18,938 nucleotides of DNA from positions 1 through 18,938 of the forward strand of contig DGRN01000015.1 of assembly GCA_002391075.1 (NCBI GenBank). The letters run 5' to 3'. The number at the start of each line of letters is the position of its first letter. The stretch's first letter is position 1. The notes beneath the pieces were generated by a model, which saw only the letters and a list, made by a program, of their open reading frames with translations, was not told the origin of the DNA and did not search any database. Source of the DNA: Candidatus Saccharibacteria bacterium UBA4387. GTDB taxonomy: Bacteria; Patescibacteriota; Saccharimonadia; Saccharimonadales; Saccharimonadaceae. Below, piece after piece: positions 1 through 6,387 of the stretch. Position numbers and translations under genes: made by a program.

Positions 1-102
1 AAGTGGCGCGTCCACAAGCTTTCGCTTTGGGCCGAACCGGAAGATATCAACCACTACGGCAACGACTCTAACAAAACATTCTATCATTTAGTCAATAGGT
101 AG
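1..102 (+). CDS. C-terminal end of an unrecognised protein (5' truncated)
   Basis: An open frame enters from the left edge and runs 33 codons to a TAG at 100-102. The visible tail contains HKLSLWAEPEDINHYGND and ends in HLVNR. The composition (Trp, His, Tyr, charged residues, few low-complexity stretches) looks like real protein, but 33 residues are too few for me to name a family. It lies on the same strand as the DpnD-like gene, 123 bases upstream of it. No clear hairpin terminator follows. It could be a chance open frame, although its codons look coding. Confidence 0.45.
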   Translation, partial: KWRVHKLSLWAEPEDINHYGNDSNKTFYHLVNR

Positions 103-206
103 CATCCACTTGGACACAATCGGGTTTTGAAAGTTATTGTGCAGAAAAAAGAGGTGGGATTTTTTCTTGACACGAAACGGCAAATTGTTGTGGACTTTTG
201 CCGAAA

Positions 207-227
207 ATGATCATAAGATCCGATCAT
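207..227 (+). promoter_or_regulatory. Putative leaderless promoter with inverted repeat before the DpnD-like gene
   Basis: A weak -10-like TAAGAT (214-219) lies exactly six bases before the ATG at 226, which would put transcription start on the A of the start codon. It is flanked by a 6-base inverted repeat, ATGATC (207-212) and GATCAT (222-227). GATC occurs three times within 17 bases. No Shine-Dalgarno sequence precedes the ATG. A TTGACA at 167-172 is too far upstream to pair with this -10. Placement is inferred from geometry shared with other promoters in the window. Confidence 0.3.
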
Positions 228-423
228 GAAATATACAATCACGATAGAAGAAACCGTCGCTAAGAACTTTGAAGTCGAAGCCGGCAGCACAGAAGAAGCC
301 TATGAAATAGCTGAACAAAACTATAGATCGGGCGAGTTTATCCTAGACCCAGGCGAGCGCCAGTTTAAGCAAATGACTATTACGACACCGAGTAATGAAG
401 CTACGGAATGGCGAGAATTCTAG
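226..423 (+). CDS. DpnD/PcfM-like small protein
   Basis: A 65-residue acidic protein beginning MKYTITIEETV, followed by FEVEAGSTEEAYEIAEQNY and ending with a segment that contains LDPGERQFKQM. This pattern matches the DpnD/PcfM C-terminal domain family, named from a small protein of the Streptococcus DpnI restriction region and from the conjugative plasmid gene pcfM; a biochemical function is not established. It is complete, short as usual for the family, and begins at the only ATG, with no ribosome binding site visible. Its TAG stop overlaps the stop of the opposing nuclease-helicase gene in a shared CTAG at 420-423. Such proteins sit in mobile or defence regions, which fits the helicase neighbours. 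Family assignment rests on motif memory. Confidence 0.7.
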   Translation: MKYTITIEETVAKNFEVEAGSTEEAYEIAEQNYRSGEFILDPGERQFKQMTITTPSNEATEWREF

Positions 424-2561
424 ATTTCTTGGATTCCGAGACTCTTTAGGTACTCGTATGTTCCGTCGTAGAATTCAGGCAGGCGTGTACTATCTTCCCA
501 GAAACCATTCGGAGATTTATTCTTATTACCTTCAGGAACACAAATAATCATACCGGCACGAGCGCGCGTAAGTAATACGCGATACGCATTCAGCATATAT
601 TTCTGCTTTTCGCGATTATTCTCAGTTCTTCCGAGTTGCTCGATCCATTTCGTATTACCGTTAAAGGAGTAATAATGCCATCTTCCATTCTCGTATCGCA
701 TATCCGCATCCCAAAGTAGGCAAGTATAATCTAGTTCGAGGCCCTGCACCTGTATCTCCGTCGCGGCGTCTTCGAGATAGTTTGACGAACGTGTATCGGT
801 TTTATCCTCTAGGAACCAATGAACGGCATTTTCGTCGCCGGACGGCAAAATATGAATTGCTAGCGGCTTGAATCGCGCTGCTTCTTTAGTGACGAGTACG
901 CCAGTGCGCTCTGTCCCTCTAGCTTTTTCGTGTAGCCATTTTCGCGCTTTAGCCATGTCACGAGTCAATAGGATAGGATATTTATCCTTTATTTCGCCAT
1001 ACAGCTCCGCAGCATTATCATCAAAAGCGAGCAGAGAGTGAACGAAAGCAGATACTTTTTCGGAACGATATGAACGGAGTGAGACGCTTAGATGCAAATC
1101 ATTTGAATACGTTACATTCGGATTATCGGCCAAAAGCTCATTAACTTTGCCCTCGGCATATTCCGGTTCGGTCAACTCCGGGGAGATATAAATATTCCAG
1201 TGGCGATACTTCTCATTAAGGGCTTTTATCCACTCAGAGATACCTGCTTCGCCAGTATTAATTTCTTGACCACCGCCAACTAGACAAACAATGACCGCCC
1301 AGTCCTTGCGTTGGTCAAGCGACCAAATTAAGAAAGCTGCTTCTGACATCGGAAAATTCGGAACTTTGAGTTTATTGCCGTATGTTCCGCCGCGTTTTAA
1401 GTAATTGGCGAGCCTTTCATGCGTCCACGAGCGCTGCGCCTCATCGAATATAGCGACATGTTCGACTTCACCGAAGCCAGATGCGCCCATTTCGACAGCC
1501 TTATTTGGATCTATCTCCAGAACGCCGTTCTCGACTGGATTTTTAATTTTCGCGAGCATATTATCGCGATAGCGATGAATCATCTGAATAGATTTACGAA
1601 CTTCGCGACGAGAATCAGTAAGCTTCTTCTGTTCGCCACGCGCCTTTGCTTTCCTGAAATTATCCTGTGCTAAAGCCTCATTTAAAACTGCCACAAGCGG
1701 ACCATTTCCAGATAAATATACTGCTCCGTCATCTTTTGCCGGCTCGTTAGAATCGCCATGATATGTTTGTTTAATTGCTACATCTAGACCAACCAATGTT
1801 TTGCCGGCGCCAGGAACACCTGTAACGAAACAAATGCTTTTCTTTCCATTCTTCTCGCTATCCCGAATGACATCTAAGATGTATCGAATCGTTCTATCCG
1901 TAGAGACATTATCCGCTTCATGGCGAGTAATATCTTCCACGGAGTGGTTTTCGTATAACGAGCGAGCAGCTTCAATAATCGTTGGGGTGGGAGCATATGG
2001 GCTAATTGGCCACCTCTCGTCAACCGGCGTCTCGTCTGGATAAGCACGCAATACATTTTCAATCACATTACTGAGCTCGTTACTGTTCGAAACAAGCGGA
2101 TTTATAACTCTGTCGTCATAAACGGACATTTGAACTTGCGTCGAATAATTCGCATAATTTGTCGCAACAAGAATGGGCGCGATGATTTTGTCTTCGCTAA
2201 ATTTATGGAAGTTTTTCAAATCTAGCGCATAGTCAAAGACTTGGTCAATATCGGCCTCCAAAATATTGGCTTGGCCAACCTTGAACTCGATACAGAAAAT
2301 AATGCCGCGATAAAGCAAAACTACATCTACGCGCTTGCCCAAACGTGGGATATCATATTCAAATATTATGCGCCCGCTTTTATCGTTCAATCTTGCCACA
2401 ATATTGCGCATGGCTAGTATTTCTTCCCTCCATGCGTCAACTTGCGTCGTCTGTACTTGCCCATTATAGTTTTCAACAAGAATTCCCATAATAGACTTTT
2501 CGTCATTGTCTAGGAAGCCACATAAATCGTTTTCATATAGACAGCGAGGACTCTTATTCAT
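420..2561 (-). CDS. PD-(D/E)XK nuclease-DUF2075 (Schlafen group 3-like) helicase
   Basis: A 713-residue two-domain enzyme predicted to act on DNA or RNA in the cytoplasm. The N-terminal part carries a PD-(D/E)XK-type nuclease signature: KRVDVVLL (Asp79) followed by IEFK (Glu92, Lys94). The ATPase/helicase part shows Walker A GVPGAGKT (248-255), a DEAQR box (373-377), VGGGQEIN (428-435), QGLELDY (606-612), DADMRYENG and a motif VI-like YRVLLTRAR (660-668). All key residues are present and no frame break is visible, so it should be active. Its ATG overlaps the TAA of the MutT remnant (TAATG), and AAGGA lies in range as a ribosome binding site, showing an old two-gene unit. Third positions look more AT-rich than in genes to the right, suggesting acquisition. 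A defence role is inferred from neighbours, not shown. Confidence 0.85.
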   Translation of the reverse strand: MNKSPRCLYENDLCGFLDNDEKSIMGILVENYNGQVQTTQVDAWREEILAMRNIVARLNDKSGRIIFEYDIPRLGKRVDVVLLYRGIIFCIEFKVGQANILEADIDQVFDYALDLKNFHKFSEDKIIAPILVATNYANYSTQVQMSVYDDRVINPLVSNSNELSNVIENVLRAYPDETPVDERWPISPYAPTPTIIEAARSLYENHSVEDITRHEADNVSTDRTIRYILDVIRDSEKNGKKSICFVTGVPGAGKTLVGLDVAIKQTYHGDSNEPAKDDGAVYLSGNGPLVAVLNEALAQDNFRKAKARGEQKKLTDSRREVRKSIQMIHRYRDNMLAKIKNPVENGVLEIDPNKAVEMGASGFGEVEHVAIFDEAQRSWTHERLANYLKRGGTYGNKLKVPNFPMSEAAFLIWSLDQRKDWAVIVCLVGGGQEINTGEAGISEWIKALNEKYRHWNIYISPELTEPEYAEGKVNELLADNPNVTYSNDLHLSVSLRSYRSEKVSAFVHSLLAFDDNAAELYGEIKDKYPILLTRDMAKARKWLHEKARGTERTGVLVTKEAARFKPLAIHILPSGDENAVHWFLEDKTDTRSSNYLEDAATEIQVQGLELDYTCLLWDADMRYENGRWHYYSFNGNTKWIEQLGRTENNREKQKYMLNAYRVLLTRARAGMIICVPEGNKNKSPNGFWEDSTRLPEFYDGTYEYLKSLGIQEI

Positions 2562-2697
2562 TATTTAAGTTCCTTGATTACGGCTTCGTCGGCGGGAAGC
2601 CAGTTAATAGAGCCGAGCTCCTTTGGGTGGCGAAAAACTTATCACCATTAGTAATGGTAGCAGCTTCGACTCGGATTACTTTATTTGTAGAACTCAT
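2561..2697 (-). pseudogene. MutT-type Nudix hydrolase remnant with internal deletion
   Basis: From ATG at 2697 the frame reads MSSTNKVIRVEAATITNGD, then KFFATQR, the typical first strand of MutT-like 8-oxo-dGTP diphosphatases. It then shifts and stops at 2578-2580. In another frame, from about 2623, comes KELGSINWLPADEAVIKEL followed by K and TAA at 2561-2563, the typical MutT C-terminus (NWLPAD). The whole middle, about 75-80 codons including the Nudix box, is gone. The join lies at about 2618-2625, where both flanks share AAGG, consistent with a microhomology deletion that also broke the frame. The TAA overlaps the helicase ATG. It cannot make an active hydrolase, but translation through it could still affect expression of the helicase downstream. 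Confidence 0.8.
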
Positions 2698-2713
2698 AAT
2701 ATTTCTTGATTAG

Positions 2714-2747
2714 ATCTTATCATAAAACATGCAAAACCTTAGGATAA
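2714..2747 (-). promoter_or_regulatory. Candidate promoter of the mutT-remnant/helicase unit
   Basis: Reading the minus strand, TATGAT (2724-2719) and overlapping TAAGAT (2719-2714) are possible -10 boxes about 20 bases before the ATG at 2697. A -35 is poor (TTATCC at 2747-2742). The stretch ATAAGATC followed by an ATC three bases later also occurs before the DpnD-like gene, so the two may share a control site. Weak call. Confidence 0.25.
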
Positions 2748-2804
2748 CAGAGGTAAGTACGTGCTCGTGCTTTCGGTTTTTTCGATAGTTGCTTTAATTA
2801 ATAC

Positions 2805-2999
2805 ATGAGTTTATTTCAGGAATTCTAAAGTCACGAAAAACTGCTCGGCCGAAGAAAACTTGAGGCTATAGATTTTTATATTTTAAATATCAAAAAGAAC
2901 CTGAAATACGAAGAAATCATTTATAACAAACGCAATTTTGAAGAGTTCGAGCACTGGTATTGTTCATCTTATCTACAAGATAAGTGTTACAATCGTAGC
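2805..2999 (+). pseudogene. Decayed or readthrough small ORF in frame with the MazG-like gene
   Basis: An ATG at 2805 starts MSLFQEF, meets an in-frame TAA at 2826-2828, then stays open for 57 codons straight into the MazG-like start at 3000. The post-stop peptide reads like protein (KLLGRRKLEAIDFYILNIKK, later NFEEFEHWYCSSYLQDK). An extended -10 (TG, one base, TTTAAT at 2793-2798) lies six bases before the ATG, the same leaderless layout as other genes here. I do not recognise the family. It may be a gene killed by a nonsense mutation, or simply an AT-rich open stretch. Confidence 0.35.
2968..2993 (+). promoter_or_regulatory. Leaderless extended -10 promoter with operator-like palindrome (MazG-like/helicase operon)
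   Basis: An extended -10, TG then one base then TACAAT (2988-2993), ends six bases before the ATG at 3000, so the transcript would start at the start codon; no ribosome binding site is present. Directly upstream lies a perfect inverted repeat CTTATC-TACAA-GATAAG (2968-2984) filling the place where a repressor would block polymerase. No good -35 is seen at 16-18 bases. Confidence 0.5.
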
Positions 3000-3314
3000 A
3001 TGGATGAAGTTAGCAAAGCTGTCGTAGATTTTACGCACGAGCGAGATTGGGACCAGTTTCATTCGCCGGAAAACTTAGCGAAGTCTATTGCTATTGAGTC
3101 GGGCGAACTTCTTGAATGTTTCCAATGGAATTCCAACTTTGATAAAAAAGAAGTCTGCAAAGAACTAGCTGACGTCGTAAACTATAGTATCCTCTTAGCA
3201 GACAAGCTTGGCGTGAGACTCGAAGATATTGTCATGGAGAAGTTAGAGGAAAACCGTAGAAAATATCCGGTCGAAAAAGCCAAAGGTAAAAGTACGAAGT
3301 ATACAGAGCTATGA
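3000..3314 (+). CDS. MazG-like nucleotide pyrophosphohydrolase
   Basis: A 104-residue all-alpha NTP pyrophosphohydrolase of the MazG/dUTPase-like superfamily, which hydrolyses nucleoside triphosphates to the monophosphate and pyrophosphate. The metal-binding signature is complete: Glu33-x2-Glu36 in IESGELLECFQW and, 18 residues later, Glu55-x2-Asp58 in KELADVVNYSILLAD. Full-length single-domain members are about this size, and the start MDEVSKAVVDFTHERDWDQF is the usual beginning. Its TGA overlaps the ATG of the following nuclease-helicase by four bases (ATGA), indicating one operon and coupled translation. Substrate is unknown; dCTP-like or modified nucleotides are typical for relatives. The pairing with a helicase suggests a nucleotide-linked defence or repair module (inference). 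Confidence 0.85.
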   Translation: MDEVSKAVVDFTHERDWDQFHSPENLAKSIAIESGELLECFQWNSNFDKKEVCKELADVVNYSILLADKLGVRLEDIVMEKLEENRRKYPVEKAKGKSTKYTEL

Positions 3315-5191
3315 TAGTTTACCATGATACGAAGAAACAATTCATCAATGACGTCAATCTGAATCAAATCGTAAATAAAATATATGACGAATATATTCCT
3401 CGTTTTGGGCACACAACGGAATCGCAGCTTCGTGCCTGGCAAAACTCAATGCAATATATGCGCGGCGTACTTGATTCGGATGAAATCCCAGCAGATGCTG
3501 GTGTAGCAATTGAATACAATATACAGCCGACATCGAAAAGAATTGATTTTCTTCTTTCTGGCAAAGACGAAAACGGCAACTATACCGCAATAATCGTCGA
3601 GCTCAAACAATGGGATAGCTGCGAAGTGGTGCGCGACGAAGATGGCGTAGTTGAAACATATGTTGGCGGCGGAAACCGCAAAGTGGCTCATCCGAGCTAT
3701 CAGGCAATGAGCTATAAACATTTGATTCAGGACTACAACGAGGCTGCACAAGAGGGCCCGATATATTTATTTCCATGTGCGTTCCTGCACAACTATCGTA
3801 TCGAGCCAGAAGACCCAATTATTGACCCGCAATATAATGAATACCTCGAAGAAGCACCCGTATTCGGCGCGAATGATTTCGAAAAGCTTCGGAACTTCAT
3901 TAAAAATCATCTATCTGCTGGCGATAAAGGCGAAACGATTTTTAAGATTGAATATGGTCGAATTCGTCCATCTAAGATGCTTCAGGATTCTATCGTGCGA
4001 ATGCTTCAAGGCAAGAAAGAATTCGTCTTAATTGATACGCAGAAAATAGTCTACGAGCACGCAAAACGCATAGCTCGAAAAGCCGAATTTGATAACAAGA
4101 AGCACGTATTAATCGTAAAAGGCGGTCCAGGCACCGGCAAAACGGTTCTTGCAATCAACTTACTCTCGGACTTTATTAATGAAAATATGTCAGCATTTTA
4201 CGTCACGAAGAATCAAGCGCCGCGCGCGGTGTTTAAGCAAAAACTCAAGGATGGCGGCTTTAGAAAAATATTCATCGATACGTTGTTTCAAAGCTCGGGA
4301 AGCTTTATTGACGCTCCGACAAACGGTATAGATTGCTTATTGGTCGACGAGTCGCATCGCTTGAATGAGAAATCTGGCATGTTTTCGAACAAAGGTGAAA
4401 ACCAGACGAAAGAGATTATTAATGCGGCGAAATTCTCAGTGTTCTTCATTGATGAAGCGCAGCGTGTCACGCTTAAAGATAAGGGCACGATTGCGGATAT
4501 TAAAAAGTTTGCCGAAGCGCAAGATGCCGAGATAGAGGAGATTGAGCTCGAAAGCCAATTCCGCTGTAATGGCTCAGACGGATATTTGGCATGGCTAGAC
4601 AATTTACTCGAAATTCGCGAAACCGCAAATGCGAATAGTCTCGAATATGATTACGATTTCCGCGTCTTTGACGATCCGAACGAATTGTATGACGCAATTG
4701 TTAAGCGGAATGACAATAATAAAGCCCGTATGGTTGCAGGCTATTGTTGGGATTGGGTTAGGGTCGGTCAAAATAATGCTGATGTCCTAGATATTACCAT
4801 TCCGGAATTCGGATTTGCGAAGAGCTGGAATCTGGGCAATACTTCAACTTGGGCTATAGATCCAGAATCTATCGAGCAAATTGGTTGCATTCATACCTGC
4901 CAAGGTCTTGAGTTTGACTATGTGGGAGTGATTATTGGGGATGATATGCGTTACGAGAATGGCAGAATCGTAACTGATGCCACTAAGCGCGCAAAAACCG
5001 ACTCATCACTCAAAGGCCTAAAAAAGTTAATTGCCGATGATCCTGATGCCGCAGAAGAGATTGCGGATAAAATCATCAAGAATACGTACCGCACGCTCAT
5101 GACACGAGGAATGAAAGGTTGTTATGTCTATTGCACTGATACGTCACTTGCGGAATATTTAAAAGCGAGCCTCGCAAGGCTCAATAAATAA
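3311..5191 (+). CDS. PD-(D/E)XK nuclease-DUF2075 helicase, second copy
   Basis: A 626-residue nuclease-helicase, distantly related to the minus-strand one in this window and not a recent duplicate. The nuclease part has KRIDFLL (Asp79) and VELKQW (Glu97, Lys99). The motor part has Walker A GGPGTGKT (271-278), VDESHR (345-350), IDEAQR (380-385), SQFRCN (415-420), CQGLEFDYVGV (530-540), GDDMRYENG and YRTLMTRGMKGC (593-604). Two separate DE-boxes are visible, as in other DUF2075 proteins. All catalytic residues are present. It overlaps the MazG-like gene by four bases and so is probably made from the same leaderless mRNA. Likely cytoplasmic and nucleic-acid-directed; the exact substrate cannot be read from sequence. 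Confidence 0.85.
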   Translation: MIVYHDTKKQFINDVNLNQIVNKIYDEYIPRFGHTTESQLRAWQNSMQYMRGVLDSDEIPADAGVAIEYNIQPTSKRIDFLLSGKDENGNYTAIIVELKQWDSCEVVRDEDGVVETYVGGGNRKVAHPSYQAMSYKHLIQDYNEAAQEGPIYLFPCAFLHNYRIEPEDPIIDPQYNEYLEEAPVFGANDFEKLRNFIKNHLSAGDKGETIFKIEYGRIRPSKMLQDSIVRMLQGKKEFVLIDTQKIVYEHAKRIARKAEFDNKKHVLIVKGGPGTGKTVLAINLLSDFINENMSAFYVTKNQAPRAVFKQKLKDGGFRKIFIDTLFQSSGSFIDAPTNGIDCLLVDESHRLNEKSGMFSNKGENQTKEIINAAKFSVFFIDEAQRVTLKDKGTIADIKKFAEAQDAEIEEIELESQFRCNGSDGYLAWLDNLLEIRETANANSLEYDYDFRVFDDPNELYDAIVKRNDNNKARMVAGYCWDWVRVGQNNADVLDITIPEFGFAKSWNLGNTSTWAIDPESIEQIGCIHTCQGLEFDYVGVIIGDDMRYENGRIVTDATKRAKTDSSLKGLKKLIADDPDAAEEIADKIIKNTYRTLMTRGMKGCYVYCTDTSLAEYLKASLARLNK

Positions 5192-5260
5192 TTATTCTTT
5201 ATTCCCCGCGAAGGTCTTTTGGCTCGAAAAATATTCTTGAACCTCGAAATTGGCCAACAG

Positions 5261-5293
5261 AAAACGGTCTTTTACGGATATAAAGAACCGTTT
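5261..5293 (+). terminator. Possible hairpin terminator downstream of the second nuclease-helicase
   Basis: AAACGGT (5262-5268) pairs with ACCGTTT (5287-5293), extended by CTTT/AAAG with one bulged base around a 9-base loop. The following sequence is only moderately T-rich, so it may be a weak terminator or an mRNA 3' stem. The rest of 5192-5361 shows no gene. Confidence 0.35.
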
Positions 5294-5361
5294 CAAACTC
5301 TAATTTTCATGCGTAAAAATAGGCCAAATTACCCGTGGTGAGCCAAACACAAAATCGCCAA

Positions 5362-5385
5362 CAAAAAATAAGACCTCGCGGTCTT
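5362..5385 (-). terminator. Rho-independent terminator of tRNA-Lys
   Basis: On the minus strand AAGACC-GCGA-GGTCTT (5385-5370) is followed by ATTTTTTG. The stable stem, GCGA tetraloop and U-tract lie 12 bases after the tRNA CCA end. Confidence 0.8.
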
Positions 5386-5397
5386 CTTTCTCGGAAT

Positions 5398-5474
5398 TGG
5401 TGAGTCAGGTGGGACTCGAACCCACGACACTCTGCTTAAGAGGCAGATGCTCTAACCAGCTGAGCTACTGACCC
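5398..5474 (-). tRNA. tRNA-Lys (anticodon CTT)
   Basis: The complete cloverleaf reads on the minus strand: acceptor GGGTCAG pairs with CTGACTC (one G-T pair), D arm GCTC/GAGC, anticodon stem TCTGC/GCAGA with loop CTCTTAA giving anticodon CTT, variable GTGTC, and T arm GTGGG-TTCGAGT-CCCAC. The discriminator A at 5401 is followed by a genome-encoded CCA (5400-5398). A terminator follows at once. It charges lysine for AAG codons. The nuclease-helicase island lies beyond its 3' end, the side on which integrative elements commonly insert, but I found no duplicated tRNA end in the window. Confidence 0.95.
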
Positions 5475-5584
5475 ATACACCAAATTCCCACATATCCGAC
5501 CTCTTTTGCCGCTCAGTCGGCCGAGCGTGCAGTGCAAGCACTACAAATACAGGCGCGCGGAGCTGGCCGCTCACCTATAAATCT

Positions 5585-5613
5585 ATTATAGCACACTCGG
5601 CTCAAAAACGCAA
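5585..5613 (-). promoter_or_regulatory. Promoter of tRNA-Lys
   Basis: On the minus strand a perfect TATAAT (5590-5585) is preceded by an extended TG-C and, 17 bases upstream, a weak -35 TTGCGT (5613-5608). This gives a leader of about 100 bases before the tRNA. The leader (5475-5578) contains short inverted repeats such as AGTGC-AA-GCACT but no gene that I can support. Confidence 0.6.
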
Positions 5614-5704
5614 AAACCATGCGCGGCGCAGAAGCCGGATCGTATTCTCACAAAAACACCACCACCCCCCAAGAAAACTCTCGACCCCAAAAAAATCCCA
5701 AAAA

Positions 5705-5751
5705 ACGCTACATCTAGCGTGAAAAATCTATTGACACGCTATATATAGCGT
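5705..5751 (+). promoter_or_regulatory. Tandem NrdR-box-like operators
   Basis: Two 16-base palindromes, ACGCTACATCTAGCGT (5705-5720) and ACGCTATATATAGCGT (5736-5751), are separated by 15 bases, so their centres are 31 bases apart (three helix turns). The known NrdR box is ACAC-W-ATATAT-W-GTGT, 16 bases, usually in pairs separated by 15-16 bases. The second site differs from it only at positions 3 and 14, symmetrically. It sits exactly between -35 and -10, so NrdR binding would repress. NrdR controls ribonucleotide reductase genes in response to dATP/ATP. Confidence 0.75.
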
Positions 5752-5758
5752 GTATAAT
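5731..5758 (+). promoter_or_regulatory. Sigma-70-type promoter of the NrdD-like gene
   Basis: Perfect consensus TTGACA (5731-5736) and TATAAT (5753-5758) with a 16-base spacer that is almost entirely the second palindromic operator. The leader is about 23 bases and contains AAAGGG four bases before the ATG. A strong promoter under tight repression is implied. Confidence 0.85.
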
Positions 5759-5787
5759 TAAAGCATAAACACAAAGAAAAGGGCATC

Positions 5788-6222
5788 ATGAGAAACATTT
5801 TATATTTTAATCCAAACGACGCAAAACAATTCGACTTCACGCGTTTCGCGACTTCGCTAAACAAATACGCGAAAATTTCCGACTCGGACATCAAATCCGC
5901 ACTCAAAACACTCGACCAGTACGAAAACCTACATGTTAGCCGCCTAGTCGAGCTTGGCACCGCACTGATCGCGAAAAACGCCTCCGAGGCCTCCGCGAAA
6001 GAGTATTTCGACGCGCATTCGCAGTATTTCGGCGGGCGCTTCGAACGCCTCCGCCGCATCACGGGCTACCTCGTCGGCACGCTCGACCGCTGGAATGATG
6101 GCAAGAAAGCAGAGGAACGCGCACGGGTCAAGCACTCCGTCAACTCTGCCATCGATGACGCCGAACGCGCCGCTCGCCTACAGGCACAGGCTGTCGCACG
6201 CTCAGTCGCCTATGCCGCCTAG
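5788..6222 (+). CDS. Small protein with NrdD-like glycyl-radical C-terminal segment
   Basis: A 144-residue protein. Residues 89-116 carry RRITGYL, then GTLDRWNDGKKAEE, then RVKH, which matches the end of class III anaerobic ribonucleotide reductase NrdD, where RRVCGYL holds the radical glycine and is followed by N-x-GK-x2-E and RVKH. The equivalent glycine is Gly93. It lacks the rest of NrdD: no barrel, no CxxC zinc ribbon before the glycine loop. Residues 1-80 are not recognised, and an alanine-rich helix (120-144) follows. A perfect promoter with two NrdR-box-like sites controls it, which independently ties it to ribonucleotide reduction. It may be a replaceable radical subunit, analogous to GrcA for pyruvate formate-lyase, or an NrdD that lost its middle. 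The frame is intact with a good ribosome binding site. Confidence 0.65.
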   Translation: MRNILYFNPNDAKQFDFTRFATSLNKYAKISDSDIKSALKTLDQYENLHVSRLVELGTALIAKNASEASAKEYFDAHSQYFGGRFERLRRITGYLVGTLDRWNDGKKAEERARVKHSVNSAIDDAERAARLQAQAVARSVAYAA

Positions 6223-6289
6223 CGTCCGCTGGCCGCATCTGACGCACTACCAAACCTCACTGTCGGACCTCCCAAACTACCGCTATCAA

Positions 6290-6320
6290 AAATATGCCCA
6301 GTGCGAAAGGGCATATTTTT
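6290..6320. terminator. Bidirectional terminator between the NrdD-like gene and asparagine synthetase
   Basis: The 10-base stem AAATATGCCC (6290-6299) / GGGCATATTT (6309-6318) has T-runs on both outer sides, so it can end transcripts from either convergent gene. It lies 67 bases beyond each stop codon. Confidence 0.85.
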
Positions 6321-6387
6321 AAGTGAATTGCCGCGACGTCGGCATCGACTATCCGTCTTCGCACGAATGCCGCGTTCCAGAGTATCC

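Noticed and set aside
167..172. TTGACA as -35 of the DpnD-like gene
   Set aside because: No -10-like hexamer lies 15-19 bases downstream.
5592..5704. C- and A-rich stretch before the NrdR boxes
   Set aside because: Checked for a gene or RNA structure; only low-complexity sequence such as CACCACCACC is seen, with no start, repeat unit or stable hairpin.
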